DNA of 64,000 nt from Vibrio tasmaniensis (GTDB lineage: Bacteria > Pseudomonadota > Gammaproteobacteria > Enterobacterales > Vibrionaceae). Location: assembly GCF_024347635.1 (NCBI RefSeq), contig NZ_AP025510.1, positions 372,001 through 436,000 of the forward strand, given 5' to 3'. Below, in pieces: positions 19,478 through 30,092 of the stretch (position 1 is its first letter; every line of letters starts with the position of its first letter). Both the position numbers and the translations under genes were made by a program. A model generated the notes under the pieces. The model was not told where the DNA came from and did no database searches. It saw only the letters and a program-made list of their open reading frames with translations.

Positions 19478-19969
19478 ATGCAACAAACTCGAAAATTAGA
19501 ATTATGGGTCGGCACCTTTGTTATTGCCGGAATTTGCGCAATCTTAATCATGATCTTTCAAGTCGCTGACGTAAAAGGTATAGGTTCAAACCATACTTAT
19601 AACCTAAAAGCGACCTTTGACAATATTGGCAGCCTAAAGGTTCGCTCACCAGTAAAGGTGGGGGGCGTCGTTGTTGGTCGAGTTCAAAGTATTGAACTTG
19701 ATACTGAGAGCTACCTTCCTGTGGTTGAACTGTCTATTGATGCGAAGTACTCACAATTTCCTGATACCTCTAGTGCTCAAATCTTAACGTCGGGCTTGAT
19801 CGGTGAGCAGTACATCAGCTTAGTTCCAGGCTTCATCTTTGAAGATGAAGAGATGTTGGTTGATGGTGATTCTATCGAAGACACCAAGTCGGCATTAGTA
19901 TTAGAAGATTTGATTGGCCAAGTGCTGTATAGCGTCGGTGGCTCTGATAATAGCGAAGCTAAGGAGTAG
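19478..19969 (+). CDS. mlaD: Phospholipid-binding MCE protein MlaD
   Basis: This 163-residue protein has one N-terminal membrane anchor (about 8-28) followed by an MCE domain (about 38-118, with LKVRSPVKVGGVVVGRV). MlaD hexamers form the periplasmic lipid channel on MlaFEB. It begins two bases after mlaE. Confidence 0.95.
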   Translation: MQQTRKLELWVGTFVIAGICAILIMIFQVADVKGIGSNHTYNLKATFDNIGSLKVRSPVKVGGVVVGRVQSIELDTESYLPVVELSIDAKYSQFPDTSSAQILTSGLIGEQYISLVPGFIFEDEEMLVDGDSIEDTKSALVLEDLIGQVLYSVGGSDNSEAKE

Positions 19970-19973
19970 GCTC

Positions 19974-20651
19974 ATGTTAAAGACGAATAATTTAATGAAG
20001 ACTAATTACTTATTGAAAATATGGTTTCTGGCAGCAGTCGCTTTACTGATGTCGACTCCAGCTTTTTCGGCAAAACCGATTGACCGAACTCAGCCTTATC
20101 AGATGATGACTCAAGTTGCAGAAGAGGCTTTCGCTCGTTTGAAGAACGAGCAAGAGAATATCCAGCAAGACCCTGAGTTACTGAAGGTCATCGTGGAAGA
20201 AGAGTTGATGCCTTATGTGAATGCTCAATATGCAGCGCTGAAGTTGTTAGGGCCGAACTTGAAAGGTGCTGATAGAGGAGACGTGCGCGTATTTATCGAT
20301 GCATTTCGTAAATACCTCGTTTCTTCTTATGCTCAAGTGTTGACTCAATATACAGATCAGACGATTAAATTTGGTCCAGAACCAACAGTTAAAGCAGATA
20401 GCCGTATTACCAGTATTAAGGTTGATATCATCGATACGCCGCGACCAAATATTAACCTTGAGTTTAAGCTGCGCAAAGATAAGAAGTCAGGTGAGTGGAA
20501 GGCGTTTGATATGGTTGCCGAAGGTATAAGCCTGCTATCAAGTAAGAAGTCTGAGTGGAACACTAAGATTCGTCAAGAAGGTATCTTACAAGTAGCCGAC
20601 GAACTTGAGAAACTGGCTTCTCAACCGATTCGTTTTGAGAGTAATAAATAA
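19974..20651 (+). CDS. mlaC: Phospholipid-shuttle periplasmic protein MlaC
   Basis: MlaC ferries phospholipid between MlaA in the outer membrane and MlaD. The ATG at 19974, with AAGGAG eight bases upstream, gives 225 residues. A signal peptide ends near AFSA, followed by the Tol_Tol_Ttg2 domain (ADRGDVRVFIDAFRKYL, GEWKAFDMVAEGISLL). A second ATG at 19995 is also possible. Confidence 0.94.
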   Translation: MLKTNNLMKTNYLLKIWFLAAVALLMSTPAFSAKPIDRTQPYQMMTQVAEEAFARLKNEQENIQQDPELLKVIVEEELMPYVNAQYAALKLLGPNLKGADRGDVRVFIDAFRKYLVSSYAQVLTQYTDQTIKFGPEPTVKADSRITSIKVDIIDTPRPNINLEFKLRKDKKSGEWKAFDMVAEGISLLSSKKSEWNTKIRQEGILQVADELEKLASQPIRFESNK

Positions 20652-20959
20652 TGAGCCATTCTCAATGGCAAGCGCTAAGCTCTAAAGAATATCAGCTTCT
20701 TGGTGATATAGACCGAGACAGTGTTCCGGCAATCTGGCGTATATTGGAAAAGTGGCAAACGACGGAATCGAGCGTTGAAATTGACCTTAGCCATATAAAT
20801 CGAGTCGATTCAGCAGGAATGGTGATGTTAATTCACTTATTAGAGCATGCAAAAAATCAAAACTGTCATATAATGCTCAGTTTCGTGCCAGAACAATTAC
20901 GAACCTTGTTCCAATTGAGCAATATCCAGCCAATGATGGCAGAACACATAAAAAATTAG
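20651..20959 (+). CDS. mlaB: STAS-domain protein MlaB
   Basis: This 102-residue cytoplasmic STAS protein binds MlaF and stabilises the complex. The conserved [23 protein letters not shown] ([20 protein letters not shown]) carries the STAS Ser-Ala-Gly loop. It overlaps the mlaC stop by one base. Confidence 0.93.
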   Translation: MSHSQWQALSSKEYQLLGDIDRDSVPAIWRILEKWQTTESSVEIDLSHINRVDSAGMVMLIHLLEHAKNQNCHIMLSFVPEQLRTLFQLSNIQPMMAEHIKN

Positions 20960-20972
20960 GCAGGAGCTATTT

Positions 20973-22501
<1,529 letters not shown>

Positions 22502-22542
22502 CTTAGGTTAGTAGATTCATGAATCAGTAAGATGAAAACATA

Positions 22543-22573
22543 AAAGTCGGAACCTTGGTTTCGGCTTTTTTAT
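22543..22573 (+). terminator. Terminator after murA
   Basis: AAAGTCGGAACC-TT-GGTTTCGGCTTTTTT forms a stem with G-U pairs and a T tract, about 40 bases past the murA stop. Confidence 0.75.
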
Positions 22574-22651
22574 AGTTGTATTTACCGCCAGTGAATCTGT
22601 TGCCTATTTTGTGCGAATAGATGAATCAACTTGGCGGTTGTGAGGAACAAA

Positions 22652-23377
22652 ATGATAGCAATATTACGTATTTTCGCAGTGGCGACATTTGCGATTCTTA
22701 TGTTTGTATTTGGGTGTGGTTACTGTTTACTAAGCCCACGCAACCCGAAACACGTATTTACCTTTGGTCGTTATTTCGGTCGCATGTCGAAAATCTTTGG
22801 TATGAAGTTAGAGCTTCGTATCCCGGAAGATGCTTACTCTCGTGGCCAACACGTTTACGTTGCAAACCACCAAAATAGCTGGGATCTATTCACGATTTCA
22901 TCAGCGGTAACACCTAAAGTTGTGACAGTAGGTAAGAAAAGCCTAGCGTGGATGCCTCTTTTTGGTCAGCTGTACTGGTTGACGGGTAACATCCTAATTG
23001 ACCGAGCTAACCGCAGCAAAGCGGTAGGTACGATCGACCAAGTGGTTACTAGCCTTAAAGAGAGTGATGTTTCAGTTTGGATGTTCCCTGAGGGGACTCG
23101 CTCTCGTGGTCGTGGTTTGTTGCCATTCAAAACGGGTGCGTTCCATGCTGCGATTGGCGCTGGCTTACCTATTATCCCTATCGTGTGTAGCTCAACAGGT
23201 GGCGTGAAGCTGAACCGTTGGAACAATGGTCATGTGATTGTTGAAATGCTGCCACCAATCAACACTGAAGATTACGATAAGTCTAATGTTCGTCAACTGG
23301 CTAACCTAGCTCGTGAGCAGATGGCTGCGAAGCTTGAAGAGTTAGACAAAGAAGTGGTTGAGCTTAATAAGAAGTAA
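22652..23377 (+). CDS. plsC: 1-acyl-sn-glycerol-3-phosphate acyltransferase PlsC
   Basis: This inner-membrane acyltransferase makes phosphatidic acid from lysophosphatidic acid. The ATG at 22652, with GAGGAAC just upstream, gives 241 residues; a GTG-type start 21 bases upstream is less likely. An N-terminal hydrophobic anchor is followed by the catalytic HX4D motif NHQNSWD (His73, Asp78) and the substrate-binding FPEGTR at 145-150. It is a single-gene unit bounded by terminators. Confidence 0.94.
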   Translation: MIAILRIFAVATFAILMFVFGCGYCLLSPRNPKHVFTFGRYFGRMSKIFGMKLELRIPEDAYSRGQHVYVANHQNSWDLFTISSAVTPKVVTVGKKSLAWMPLFGQLYWLTGNILIDRANRSKAVGTIDQVVTSLKESDVSVWMFPEGTRSRGRGLLPFKTGAFHAAIGAGLPIIPIVCSSTGGVKLNRWNNGHVIVEMLPPINTEDYDKSNVRQLANLAREQMAAKLEELDKEVVELNKK

Positions 23378-23402
23378 TCATCTAAGCGAAATGATGAACA
23401 AT

Positions 23403-23433
23403 AAAAAAGGTTGCCAATTGGGCAACCTTTTTT
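23403..23433. terminator. Terminator after plsC
   Basis: AAAAAAGGTTGCC-AATT-GGCAACCTTTTTT is a perfect hairpin with A and T tracts, so it could act on both strands. Confidence 0.88.
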
Positions 23434-23504
23434 GTATCTGATAAACGCTCAGCTTTAATTATGTCTATTCGTTTACTAGAACCGTCTACTCAAGAGAGTA
23501 AAAC

Positions 23505-23894
23505 CTATTTGCGAACCGCAATAGCTTCGATCTCGATACCTACATCTTTTGGTAGACGAGCTACTTCAACACATGAACGTGCAGGGTAGTTTGCAACGCC
23601 GTGCTCATCAAAGAACTTACCGTAAACTTCGTTTACTGTGCCGAAGTCGTTTAGGTCTTTAACGAATACCGTTAGCTTTACGATGTCTTTTACAGTCAGG
23701 CCAGAAGCTTCAACAACCGCTTGAACGTTGTCTAGAGATTGGCGAGCTTGCTCTGCGATATCAGCAGATACTTCACCAGTTGCTGGGTTTACTGGGATTT
23801 GACCAGAAGTCAGTACCATGTTGCCAAGGTCAACGCCTTGTACGTATGGGCCGATTGCAGCTGGAGCAGATTCTGTGTGAAGTACTTTAGTCAT
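23505..23894 (-). CDS. ridA: 2-iminobutanoate/2-iminopropanoate deaminase RidA
   Basis: This 129-residue Rid (YjgF/YER057c) protein hydrolyses reactive enamine/imine intermediates from PLP enzymes to 2-oxoacids and ammonia. The catalytic Arg106 lies in YPARSCVEVARLPKDVGIEIEAI (YPARSCVEVARLPK, then the DVGIEIEAIA strand), and GPYVQG and TSGQIP are conserved. It lies downstream of pyrBI on the same strand, the normal arrangement in enterobacteria and vibrios. Confidence 0.96.
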   Translation of the reverse strand: MTKVLHTESAPAAIGPYVQGVDLGNMVLTSGQIPVNPATGEVSADIAEQARQSLDNVQAVVEASGLTVKDIVKLTVFVKDLNDFGTVNEVYGKFFDEHGVANYPARSCVEVARLPKDVGIEIEAIAVRK

Positions 23895-24030
23895 TGGTTT
23901 ATTCCATCAGTTATTGGATAAAAATCAATTTTCAGTGTGCCTTCAAACTTTGGATAGGTAAAGATCAAAATACCCCGCACAGGCGAGGTATTGAATAGTT
24001 TTTGCGTTCGATCGGTGTTGCCGTATGACG

Positions 24031-24492
24031 TTATCTTTCTGTCACGATCTCACGAGAGAAGACTTTTTCGCAGTATTTACACTTCAATCGAATATCTTCT
24101 TTCTTCTCAAAGATCTTAAAGCTGCTTTCAACGGGTTCATTGTGCGTTATACAGTTGGTGTTTGGACACTCGAACACATCGTTGATTTGTTCAGGAAGTT
24201 CTAGTGCCAATTTCTTAACCACTTCGTAATCTTCGATCTGGTTAACCGTCGCGTGAGGAGCGTAAAGGGCTAACTTACTCGCTTGCTCCTCGGTGACAAA
24301 TACATTCTCAATCTTGAGTAGGTCTTTTCCACCTAGTGCAGAAGAAGGTAGGTTTAGGCCAATCGTCACTCGCTGATTAGAGTTATGCATGTCGAACAGT
24401 TTGAGTACCTTGATCCCGATGTTGGCTGGGATATGGTCGATAACCGTTCCGTTCTTGATTGCTTCAACTTTTAATTGAGTCTCTTTAGACAT
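24031..24492 (-). CDS. pyrI: Aspartate carbamoyltransferase regulatory chain PyrI
   Basis: This 153-residue chain carries the CTP/ATP allosteric site in its N-terminal half ([12 protein letters not shown]) and a zinc domain with Cys109, Cys114, Cys138 and Cys141 that contacts PyrB. It starts twelve bases after pyrB and gives the enteric-type c6r6 holoenzyme. Confidence 0.97.
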   Translation of the reverse strand: MSKETQLKVEAIKNGTVIDHIPANIGIKVLKLFDMHNSNQRVTIGLNLPSSALGGKDLLKIENVFVTEEQASKLALYAPHATVNQIEDYEVVKKLALELPEQINDVFECPNTNCITHNEPVESSFKIFEKKEDIRLKCKYCEKVFSREIVTER

Positions 24493-24504
24493 GATATCTC
24501 TCCT

Positions 24505-25434
24505 CTACAGCGTTTCGTTAAGAACAAGGGCTAGCAGTGCTTCACGTGCATAAACACCGTTCTCTGCTTGCTGGAAGTAGTAAGCGTAAGGCGTTTTATC
24601 AACATCAATCGTAATTTCGTCAACACGAGGCAGAGGATGCAGAACCTTAAGGTTGTCACGTGCATTGTCCAACATCGGAGCCGTCAGGATGTACGCTGAT
24701 TTGATGTGCGCGTATTCCGATTCATCAAAACGTTCTTTCTGAACTCGAGTCATGTACAGAACATCCAGCTCAGGAATCACATCTTCCATGTCTGTCAGTA
24801 GTTGGTACTTGATACCCGCTTCATCCAGTTCTTCACAAATGTAGTCAGGCATCGCCAGTGCTTCTGGAGCAACGAAGTAGAAACAGATGTTGTCGAACTT
24901 CGCTAGTGCTTGAGTCAGCGAGTGAACCGTACGGCCGTACTTAAGGTCACCAACGAATGCAACGTTGAGGTTGTCTAGGCGGCCTTGTGTCTCAGCGATA
25001 GAGAATAGGTCTAATAGCGTTTGTGTTGGGTGTTGGTTTGCGCCGTCACCTGCGTTAATAACCGGTACACCGTTAGAAAACTCAGAAGCCAGACGCGCAG
25101 CACCTTCTTGAGGGTGGCGCATTACGTAAGCATCAACGTATGAAGAGATAACCTGTACTGAGTCTGCTAGCGTTTCGCCTTTCTTCGCCAGTGACGTGTT
25201 ACCACCGCTATCGAAACCAATCACATCACCACCGATGCGCTGAATAGCCGTTTCAAAAGAGAGACGAGTTCGTGTTGAAGGTTCGAAGAAGCAGCTGGCA
25301 ACAACTTTGTTCTTGATGAGTTCTGGGTTTGGTTCAGCTTTAAGTTGACCTGCCGTTTGAACAATTAATTCTAGCTCTTCACGAGAAAGCTCTGGAATTG
25401 AGATGATGTGCTTTTGATAGAGCGTATTCGCCAT
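24505..25434 (-). CDS. pyrB: Aspartate carbamoyltransferase catalytic chain PyrB
   Basis: PyrB condenses carbamoyl phosphate with aspartate, committing to pyrimidine synthesis. From [10 protein letters not shown] (ATG at 25434) the protein has 309 residues; an upstream ATG at 25449 is unlikely. STRTR at 53-57 binds carbamoyl phosphate, and [10 protein letters not shown] and HPLPRVDEI are the other active-site loops. The start choice matches E. coli PyrB and leaves GGGAAGAAG as ribosome binding site. Controlled by the leader-peptide attenuator just upstream. Confidence 0.97.
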   Translation of the reverse strand: MANTLYQKHIISIPELSREELELIVQTAGQLKAEPNPELIKNKVVASCFFEPSTRTRLSFETAIQRIGGDVIGFDSGGNTSLAKKGETLADSVQVISSYVDAYVMRHPQEGAARLASEFSNGVPVINAGDGANQHPTQTLLDLFSIAETQGRLDNLNVAFVGDLKYGRTVHSLTQALAKFDNICFYFVAPEALAMPDYICEELDEAGIKYQLLTDMEDVIPELDVLYMTRVQKERFDESEYAHIKSAYILTAPMLDNARDNLKVLHPLPRVDEITIDVDKTPYAYYFQQAENGVYAREALLALVLNETL

Positions 25435-25466
25435 GATCTTCTTCCCCACAATAATGTATTGGCCAT

Positions 25467-25496
25467 AAAAAAGCCCCCCATAATGGGAGGCTTTAA
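25467..25496 (-). terminator. pyrBI attenuator terminator
   Basis: On the minus strand AAAGCCTCCC-ATTA-TGGGGGGCTTTTTT forms a GC-rich stem with a terminal U run, 30-60 bases before pyrB. The leader peptide reading frame ends inside its upstream arm, the arrangement needed for UTP-sensing attenuation. Confidence 0.88.
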
Positions 25497-25606
25497 AAAA
25501 GTACTGAAAAGCAGAATAGACGGCCTGGCAAGCATGCTAGCTTGCGAGCAATATTTGGTGTTTTCACAATTTTATTATGTTTTATCACAACATTGCTTGG
25601 CGTCAT
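25493..25606 (-). CDS. pyrL: pyrBI operon leader peptide PyrL
   Basis: A 37-codon frame ([15 protein letters not shown]... ending ...RLFCFSVLF) starts with ATG at 25606, has GAG-rich sequence before it and stops with TAA at 25493-25495 in the attenuator hairpin. Its last codons overlap pyrimidine-rich RNA (CTATTCTGCTTTTCAGTACTT and the following T run), where RNA polymerase should pause at low UTP and let the ribosome catch up. The sequence differs from E. coli PyrL, but position, length and the pausing run agree, so the role is inferred from architecture. Confidence 0.85.
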   Translation of the reverse strand: MTPSNVVIKHNKIVKTPNIARKLACLPGRLFCFSVLF

Positions 25607-25635
25607 TTTCACTACTCTCAGACAAATTGCCGAGA

Positions 25636-25663
25636 ATTATACGCTTTCAATTTGTGAGCGCAA
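25636..25663 (-). promoter_or_regulatory. pyrL-pyrBI promoter
   Basis: On the minus strand TTGCGC and a consensus TATAAT are separated by 16 bases. They lie 30 bases upstream of the pyrL ATG, and the following TCTCGGCAATTTG is a plausible start region. Confidence 0.75.
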
Positions 25664-25700
25664 GCGATTACATCAAGCTTTTGTTTACTTTCAGTATTCG

Positions 25701-26705
25701 CTATCGGCCCAGTGTCGCAACCATTACTGCTTTGATGGTATGCATGCGATTCTCTGCTTCATCAAATACAATTGAGTAGTCAGACTCAAACACTTCGTCA
25801 GTGACTTCTAAGCCGTTCATTCCATACTTGTCTGCAACTTGCTGGCCGATCACGGTTTCATTGTTGTGGAAAGCAGGTAAGCAGTGCATAAACTTCACTT
25901 GAGGGTTACCAGTGAGCTTTATGACATCCATATTCACTTGGTAAGGCGTCATTACTGCTACTCGTTCGTCCCAAGCTTCAGGCGCTTCACCCATAGAAAC
26001 CCAAACATCGGTGTAAAGGAAATCACAGCCTTTCACGCCTTCGGCAACGTCTTCAGTTAGCGTGATTTTTGCACCTGTAGTTTGTGCAATAGCTTGGCAC
26101 TCTTCGACAAGTTGCTCTTCTGGCCAGAACGCTTTAGGCGCGACAAGGCGAATATCCATGCCCATTTTTGCTGCACCTACTAGCAGAGAATTACCCATGT
26201 TGTTACGTGCATCACCTAGGTAAGCAAAACTGATTTGATGCAGATGTTTACCGCGACCATGTTCGATCATAGTCAGGAAATCAGCCAAGATCTGAGTTGG
26301 GTGGAATTCATCGGTTAGACCATTCCAAACCGGCACACCCGCATAAGCGCCAAGATCTTCGACAATACTCTGGCCAAAACCACGATATTCAATACCATCG
26401 TACATACGACCTAATACACGCGCTGTATCTTTCATTGATTCTTTCTGACCAATCTGAGAGCCAGAAGGACCTAAGTAAGAAACTTGAGCACCTTGATCAA
26501 AGGCGGCTACCTCAAAAGCACAACGTGTTCGAGTTGATGCTTTTTCAAAGATCAAAGCGATGTTTTTACCATTGAGCTTCTTCTGCTCTGTACCTGCATA
26601 CTTTGCTTTTTTTAGATCGGCAGACAGGTCGAGTAAAAACTGAATCTCTTTAGGAGTAAAGTCGAGAAGTTTTAGAAAGTTACGATTGCGAAGATTAAAG
26701 GCCAT
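25701..26705 (-). CDS. argF: Ornithine carbamoyltransferase
   Basis: This 334-residue carbamoyltransferase interconverts ornithine plus carbamoyl phosphate and citrulline. Carbamoyl-phosphate loop STRTR lies at 57-61, [12 protein letters not shown] binds substrate, and [13 protein letters not shown] contains the catalytic Cys. The gene follows arcA on the same strand, separated by a terminator. It could serve arginine synthesis (argF/argI), the catabolic deiminase route (arcB), or both; I see no arcC or arcD here. A candidate ArgR box upstream favours the anabolic role. Confidence 0.94.
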   Translation of the reverse strand: MAFNLRNRNFLKLLDFTPKEIQFLLDLSADLKKAKYAGTEQKKLNGKNIALIFEKASTRTRCAFEVAAFDQGAQVSYLGPSGSQIGQKESMKDTARVLGRMYDGIEYRGFGQSIVEDLGAYAGVPVWNGLTDEFHPTQILADFLTMIEHGRGKHLHQISFAYLGDARNNMGNSLLVGAAKMGMDIRLVAPKAFWPEEQLVEECQAIAQTTGAKITLTEDVAEGVKGCDFLYTDVWVSMGEAPEAWDERVAVMTPYQVNMDVIKLTGNPQVKFMHCLPAFHNNETVIGQQVADKYGMNGLEVTDEVFESDYSIVFDEAENRMHTIKAVMVATLGR

Positions 26706-26769
26706 CTCTCGCTCCTTGCGTATATAGAATCAATGAAGAACTTAGTTAAACATAAAAATGCTATATTTG

Positions 26770-26783
26770 TGAATATTTATTTT
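26770..26783. promoter_or_regulatory. Candidate ArgR box upstream of argF
   Basis: TGAATATTTATTTT matches the ARG-box consensus TGAATWWWWATTCA at 12 of 14 positions and lies 65-78 bases before the argF start. I see no clear second box, which ArgR sites usually have, so this is tentative. Confidence 0.35.
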
Positions 26784-26792
26784 ATTTATTTA

Positions 26793-26823
26793 ATAAAAAA
26801 GGCCAGTAAATGAATACTGGCCT
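26793..26823 (-). terminator. Terminator between arcA and argF
   Basis: On the minus strand GGCCAGTATTCATTTACTGGCC plus a T run (split GGCCAGTA, loop, TACTGGCC, then TTTTTT) forms a strong hairpin. It should limit arcA read-through into argF. Confidence 0.8.
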
Positions 26824-26861
26824 AAATAAGTTATTGTGTCGGTTTAACGGAGCTCTTTGAC

Positions 26862-28082
26862 TTAGATATCATCTCTTTCGATAGGACAGCTCATACAACG
26901 AGCGCCACCGCGACCACGACCCAGCTCATTGCCCGGAATCGTCAGAACTTCGATACCTGCTTTGTCGTATTTCTCATTGGTGTAAACATTACGCTCATAA
27001 CCGATAACCGTACCCGGTTTCACCGTCAGTACGTTGTTAGCGTCATTCCACTGTTCACGTTCAGCTTCGTAGTTATCACCACCAGTTGTGATGATCTTCA
27101 ATTGATCGAGATCCAGTGCGCCTTCAATCGCTGTTAGGTAGTTTTCAGCTTTCTCTACTCGCATTTCGCCATTTTCTTTCGGCGTTAAGCGCCAGGTGTC
27201 CAAGTCTTTGCGAACGATCTCTGGATAGACTGAGAATGTGTCGATATCCATGTGCGTCATGACCGTATCAAGGTGCATACAAGAGCGGTGCTTCGGTAAA
27301 TCAATCGCAATCACTTCTTTAGCTTGACCGGACTTGAATAAACTCGCAGCTAGGTTTTCGACACCTTGTGGCTTGGTACGCTCTGAAATACCGATAAGAA
27401 CAGCGCCTTTACCGATAACCAGTACATCTCCACCTTCAATATTGGCGTTGTCGTAATGAAGATCTTCATCACCGAAGTACTTAATGAAATCTTGTCCTGC
27501 GAATACAGGGTGCCAGCGATATATTGCTCGCAAGTGATTCGTTTCTCGTTGACGAGCAGGCATCATCATAGGGTTAAGAGAGACACCTCCATAAACCCAG
27601 CAAGAAGTATCGCGGGTAAATAGATGGTTAGGTAGCGGCTCAATAACGAAATCAAGTGGGCGGTGCATCTTCGGTAGCATTGAAGAAGATTTAATAGGAA
27701 GCTCAGAGTAGGCTAAACCACCAAGTAGGATCGTCGCCAAGTGCTCATTGTCCATTTGAGCAAGGTACTCTCTTAAATCACGCGCGAATGTAGGGCCGTA
27801 ACGGAAATCAGAGATTTGAGTATTAAGCAGCCACTCACGAGCTTGTGCTACAGCGAGTGTCTCAACCAGTAGGTCATGCAGTAATAACACTTCAACGTCT
27901 TGGTCACGAAGTGTTGTCGCAAAGGCATCGTGTTCTTCACCTGCTGCTTCTACTGCAAGTACATCATCAAAGAGTAGCTCATGACAGTTAGAAGGGGTGA
28001 GGTGGGTGAGTGCCCTTTCAGGCCTATTTAGGAGAACTCGTCTTAATTGACCGACTTCGGAGCCAACGTACAGCTTACTCAT
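26862..28082 (-). CDS. arcA: Arginine deiminase ArcA
   Basis: This 406-residue cytoplasmic enzyme hydrolyses arginine to citrulline and ammonia. The guanidino-modifying fold is shown by [23 protein letters not shown] (catalytic His and Asp region) and the C-terminal [13 protein letters not shown] with nucleophile Cys399. Together with ornithine carbamoyltransferase downstream and a carbamate kinase elsewhere it would yield ATP from arginine. Its own upstream region is long. Confidence 0.96.
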   Translation of the reverse strand: MSKLYVGSEVGQLRRVLLNRPERALTHLTPSNCHELLFDDVLAVEAAGEEHDAFATTLRDQDVEVLLLHDLLVETLAVAQAREWLLNTQISDFRYGPTFARDLREYLAQMDNEHLATILLGGLAYSELPIKSSSMLPKMHRPLDFVIEPLPNHLFTRDTSCWVYGGVSLNPMMMPARQRETNHLRAIYRWHPVFAGQDFIKYFGDEDLHYDNANIEGGDVLVIGKGAVLIGISERTKPQGVENLAASLFKSGQAKEVIAIDLPKHRSCMHLDTVMTHMDIDTFSVYPEIVRKDLDTWRLTPKENGEMRVEKAENYLTAIEGALDLDQLKIITTGGDNYEAEREQWNDANNVLTVKPGTVIGYERNVYTNEKYDKAGIEVLTIPGNELGRGRGGARCMSCPIERDDI

Positions 28083-28659
28083 TTTGCATCCTTACTATTA
28101 ATCCAGTGTATATTTATGACAAGCTTGTTCGTAATATGCAAGTTTTGAAACTTTTGTAAAGGTTATGTTATTTTGATATTTTTGGTTTTAAATGCTGAGT
28201 TTTTTGGGATTGTTAATATTAAAATCCAACCGAAATGCTGAGTTCTGGAACAAACTTTTTGCGGATCTATGCTCTAATTTCAGTGATTTGATAATCCACT
28301 TTGCTTGGTGAACGTGATTTTTCATTCAAAATTTATGCAGTTACTTATTTATAAGTGAGATTTTATGCATCGATGAAGTGATCGGCAGTATGCATCTGAT
28401 ATGACTAACCACTCAATTCTGAGGGAGTAAGGCTAAAAGTAACAATAAAAATGAAATGCTAAAACACACGATAGTTAATAATATGTTGAAAATTTGTTTC
28501 TGTGATTTTGATTTCACTTTTTAATTGATATCCCTTCTGTTATCTAGCGATAAACTTACTCTTCTGCGCCTGATCTAGGTGGCTTTTCTAGGCGATCCGT
28601 GCCATATTTCGTGGCAATCAAATTTGATCTTTTCATAGTCAACACTCTGGAGCAGACAC
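28083..28659. other. 577-base divergent regulatory region between arcA and rraB
   Basis: No gene is supported here. AT-rich (roughly two thirds by eye), with a direct repeat AAATGCTGAGTT (about 28190 and 28233), a CTTATTTATAAG palindrome near 28345 and TATGCAT elements at 28375-28400, all possible operator sites. I find no convincing FNR or complete ArgR palindrome. It must hold the arcA and rraB promoters. Confidence 0.5.
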
Positions 28660-29076
28660 ATGTCTCACGAAGATGAATATCTATCAGTAGCGGAATTAAT
28701 TGAATTTCAAAAAGGAGAGACTCGCGACATCATTGAAGCACTAATCGAAGATGGTAGCGATCCTGAAGCTCTATACGATATCGAGCATCACCTATTCGCT
28801 GAAGATTTCGCAGTACTTGAGAAAGCCGTTGTTGAAGCATTCAAAATGGGTTTTGAAGTGCTTGAAGCTGAAGAGACAGAAGACGAAGATGGCAACAAGC
28901 TACTTTGTTGTGATGCAACGATGCAGTGTACTCTGAACGCAGAAGCGATTGATGAGCAAGTTGAAAAGCTTGTAAATCTTGCAGAGAAGTTTGACATTAT
29001 CTACGACGGTTGGGGCACTTACTACGAAGGTGAAGATGCTATCTACCCTGACGAAGATGATGAAGACGAAGAGTAA
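28660..29076 (+). CDS. rraB: Regulator of ribonuclease E activity RraB
   Basis: This 138-residue strongly acidic protein binds the C-terminal scaffold of RNase E and inhibits its processing of particular mRNAs. The central domain ([27 protein letters not shown], i.e. [12 protein letters not shown] then [11 protein letters not shown]) matches the RraB family, and the extreme C-terminus is a run of Asp and Glu. GGAGCAG precedes the ATG. The position next to arcA-argF is typical of vibrios. Confidence 0.93.
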   Translation: MSHEDEYLSVAELIEFQKGETRDIIEALIEDGSDPEALYDIEHHLFAEDFAVLEKAVVEAFKMGFEVLEAEETEDEDGNKLLCCDATMQCTLNAEAIDEQVEKLVNLAEKFDIIYDGWGTYYEGEDAIYPDEDDEDEE

Positions 29077-29091
29077 TATCTCCCAGTTTTA

Positions 29092-29122
29092 AAAAATGCC
29101 AGCCTTGAGCTGGCATTTTTTT
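29092..29122. terminator. Terminator after rraB
   Basis: AAAAAATGCCAGC-CTTGA-GCTGGCATTTTTTT is a perfect stem with a T run, 16 bases past the rraB stop. Confidence 0.88.
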
Positions 29123-29200
29123 GTCCTCAGAAAAATAAATGTCTTTATATGCATTCATTCATTATAATGCGGTCAAAATTGATCTAGCTCAAGGAATGAC

Positions 29201-29998
29201 ATGCGGCTACCTCTCGATGGTCTTTGGCAAATTTCGCCACTGACGGATCTCTCAATCCCACAAGATGACATTACCTTTCCTGCTCCGTTAAGCTCTAAGC
29301 TCCCTGATAACCTGAGTGAAGAGGAAATCGCAGAGCAAGAGTGGCACTTAATGCATGACATCGAAGTGGATGATGCCATGTTGGCGTGCCCATTTGTTGA
29401 GTTAGTTGTGGCCGGCGTTGACTACTTTGCCGAAGTACGACTCAATGGCGTTGCCGTGTTTGACTGTGATGGCAGCGAAGCCGAATATCGTAAAGACATC
29501 CGCCCTTATATGCAGCTTGGTCGAAATCGTTTTGAGATCCTTTTCCTTGAAGAAGAGGAAAGCCTGTTGCTTGAAGAGGATATGGATGACTCTATCTCTT
29601 CACAGGTCGTCGCTAAATCAGATTCTCGTATCGGAATCTGGCAAGCTCCATATCTTCAGTTCGTTCGTAACGTCAAGCTTGAGCAAGTCGTCACCGAGCA
29701 AATCTGGCATCACGGTGGTGGCTGTGAGTTTAAAGTTGATGTTATCTATCAAACGCTAAAGCCGGGGTTAATATCGGCATCAATCAAGTTTAATGGTATG
29801 ACTCTCGTGATGCCGATTGATGTGCGAGCAGAACATACTGGCGTCGTATTCCAGGTTGAGGCACCGATCATTTTTGATATTGAGAATCCTAACCCTAAGC
29901 ATCTATATCAATTAGAAGTGGTACTTGATGGGCAAGAAGAGAGTTCTTTTGTTGCCTTGAACCCAACTTCTTGCGTCAGCAATTTTTTGCGTAGTTAG
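29201..29998 (+). CDS. GH2-like sugar-binding-fold protein (beta-mannosidase N-domain type)
   Basis: The 265 residues begin MRLPLDGLWQISPL, as in the N-terminal jelly-roll domain of glycoside hydrolase family 2 enzymes. VAGVDYFAEVRLNGVAVF followed by YRKDIRPYMQLGRNRFEI is the characteristic 'V-NG-...-D-...L..G.N.' core, and SRIGIWQAPYLQF resembles the 'GIW' strand of that family. A second beta-sandwich of about 90 residues follows (from EQIWHHGGG). The TIM-barrel catalytic domain is absent, so a lectin-like or structural role is more likely than hydrolysis. No signal peptide is visible. Probably a stand-alone vibrio family rather than a truncation, since both ends look natural. Confidence 0.75.
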   Translation: MRLPLDGLWQISPLTDLSIPQDDITFPAPLSSKLPDNLSEEEIAEQEWHLMHDIEVDDAMLACPFVELVVAGVDYFAEVRLNGVAVFDCDGSEAEYRKDIRPYMQLGRNRFEILFLEEEESLLLEEDMDDSISSQVVAKSDSRIGIWQAPYLQFVRNVKLEQVVTEQIWHHGGGCEFKVDVIYQTLKPGLISASIKFNGMTLVMPIDVRAEHTGVVFQVEAPIIFDIENPNPKHLYQLEVVLDGQEESSFVALNPTSCVSNFLRS

Positions 29999-30092
29999 CG
30001 GTTATTTAATTAGCCCGTTACGTAAGGAATCAATTCGCTCACTTGCTTGTCATCTGATGAACTGCCGACGCTAACCCTATTTGAAAAACACA

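Noticed and set aside
22621..22878. Overlapping 85-codon reading frame at the start of plsC
   Set aside because: It is in another frame inside plsC, which has a clear ribosome binding site, membrane anchor and catalytic motif.
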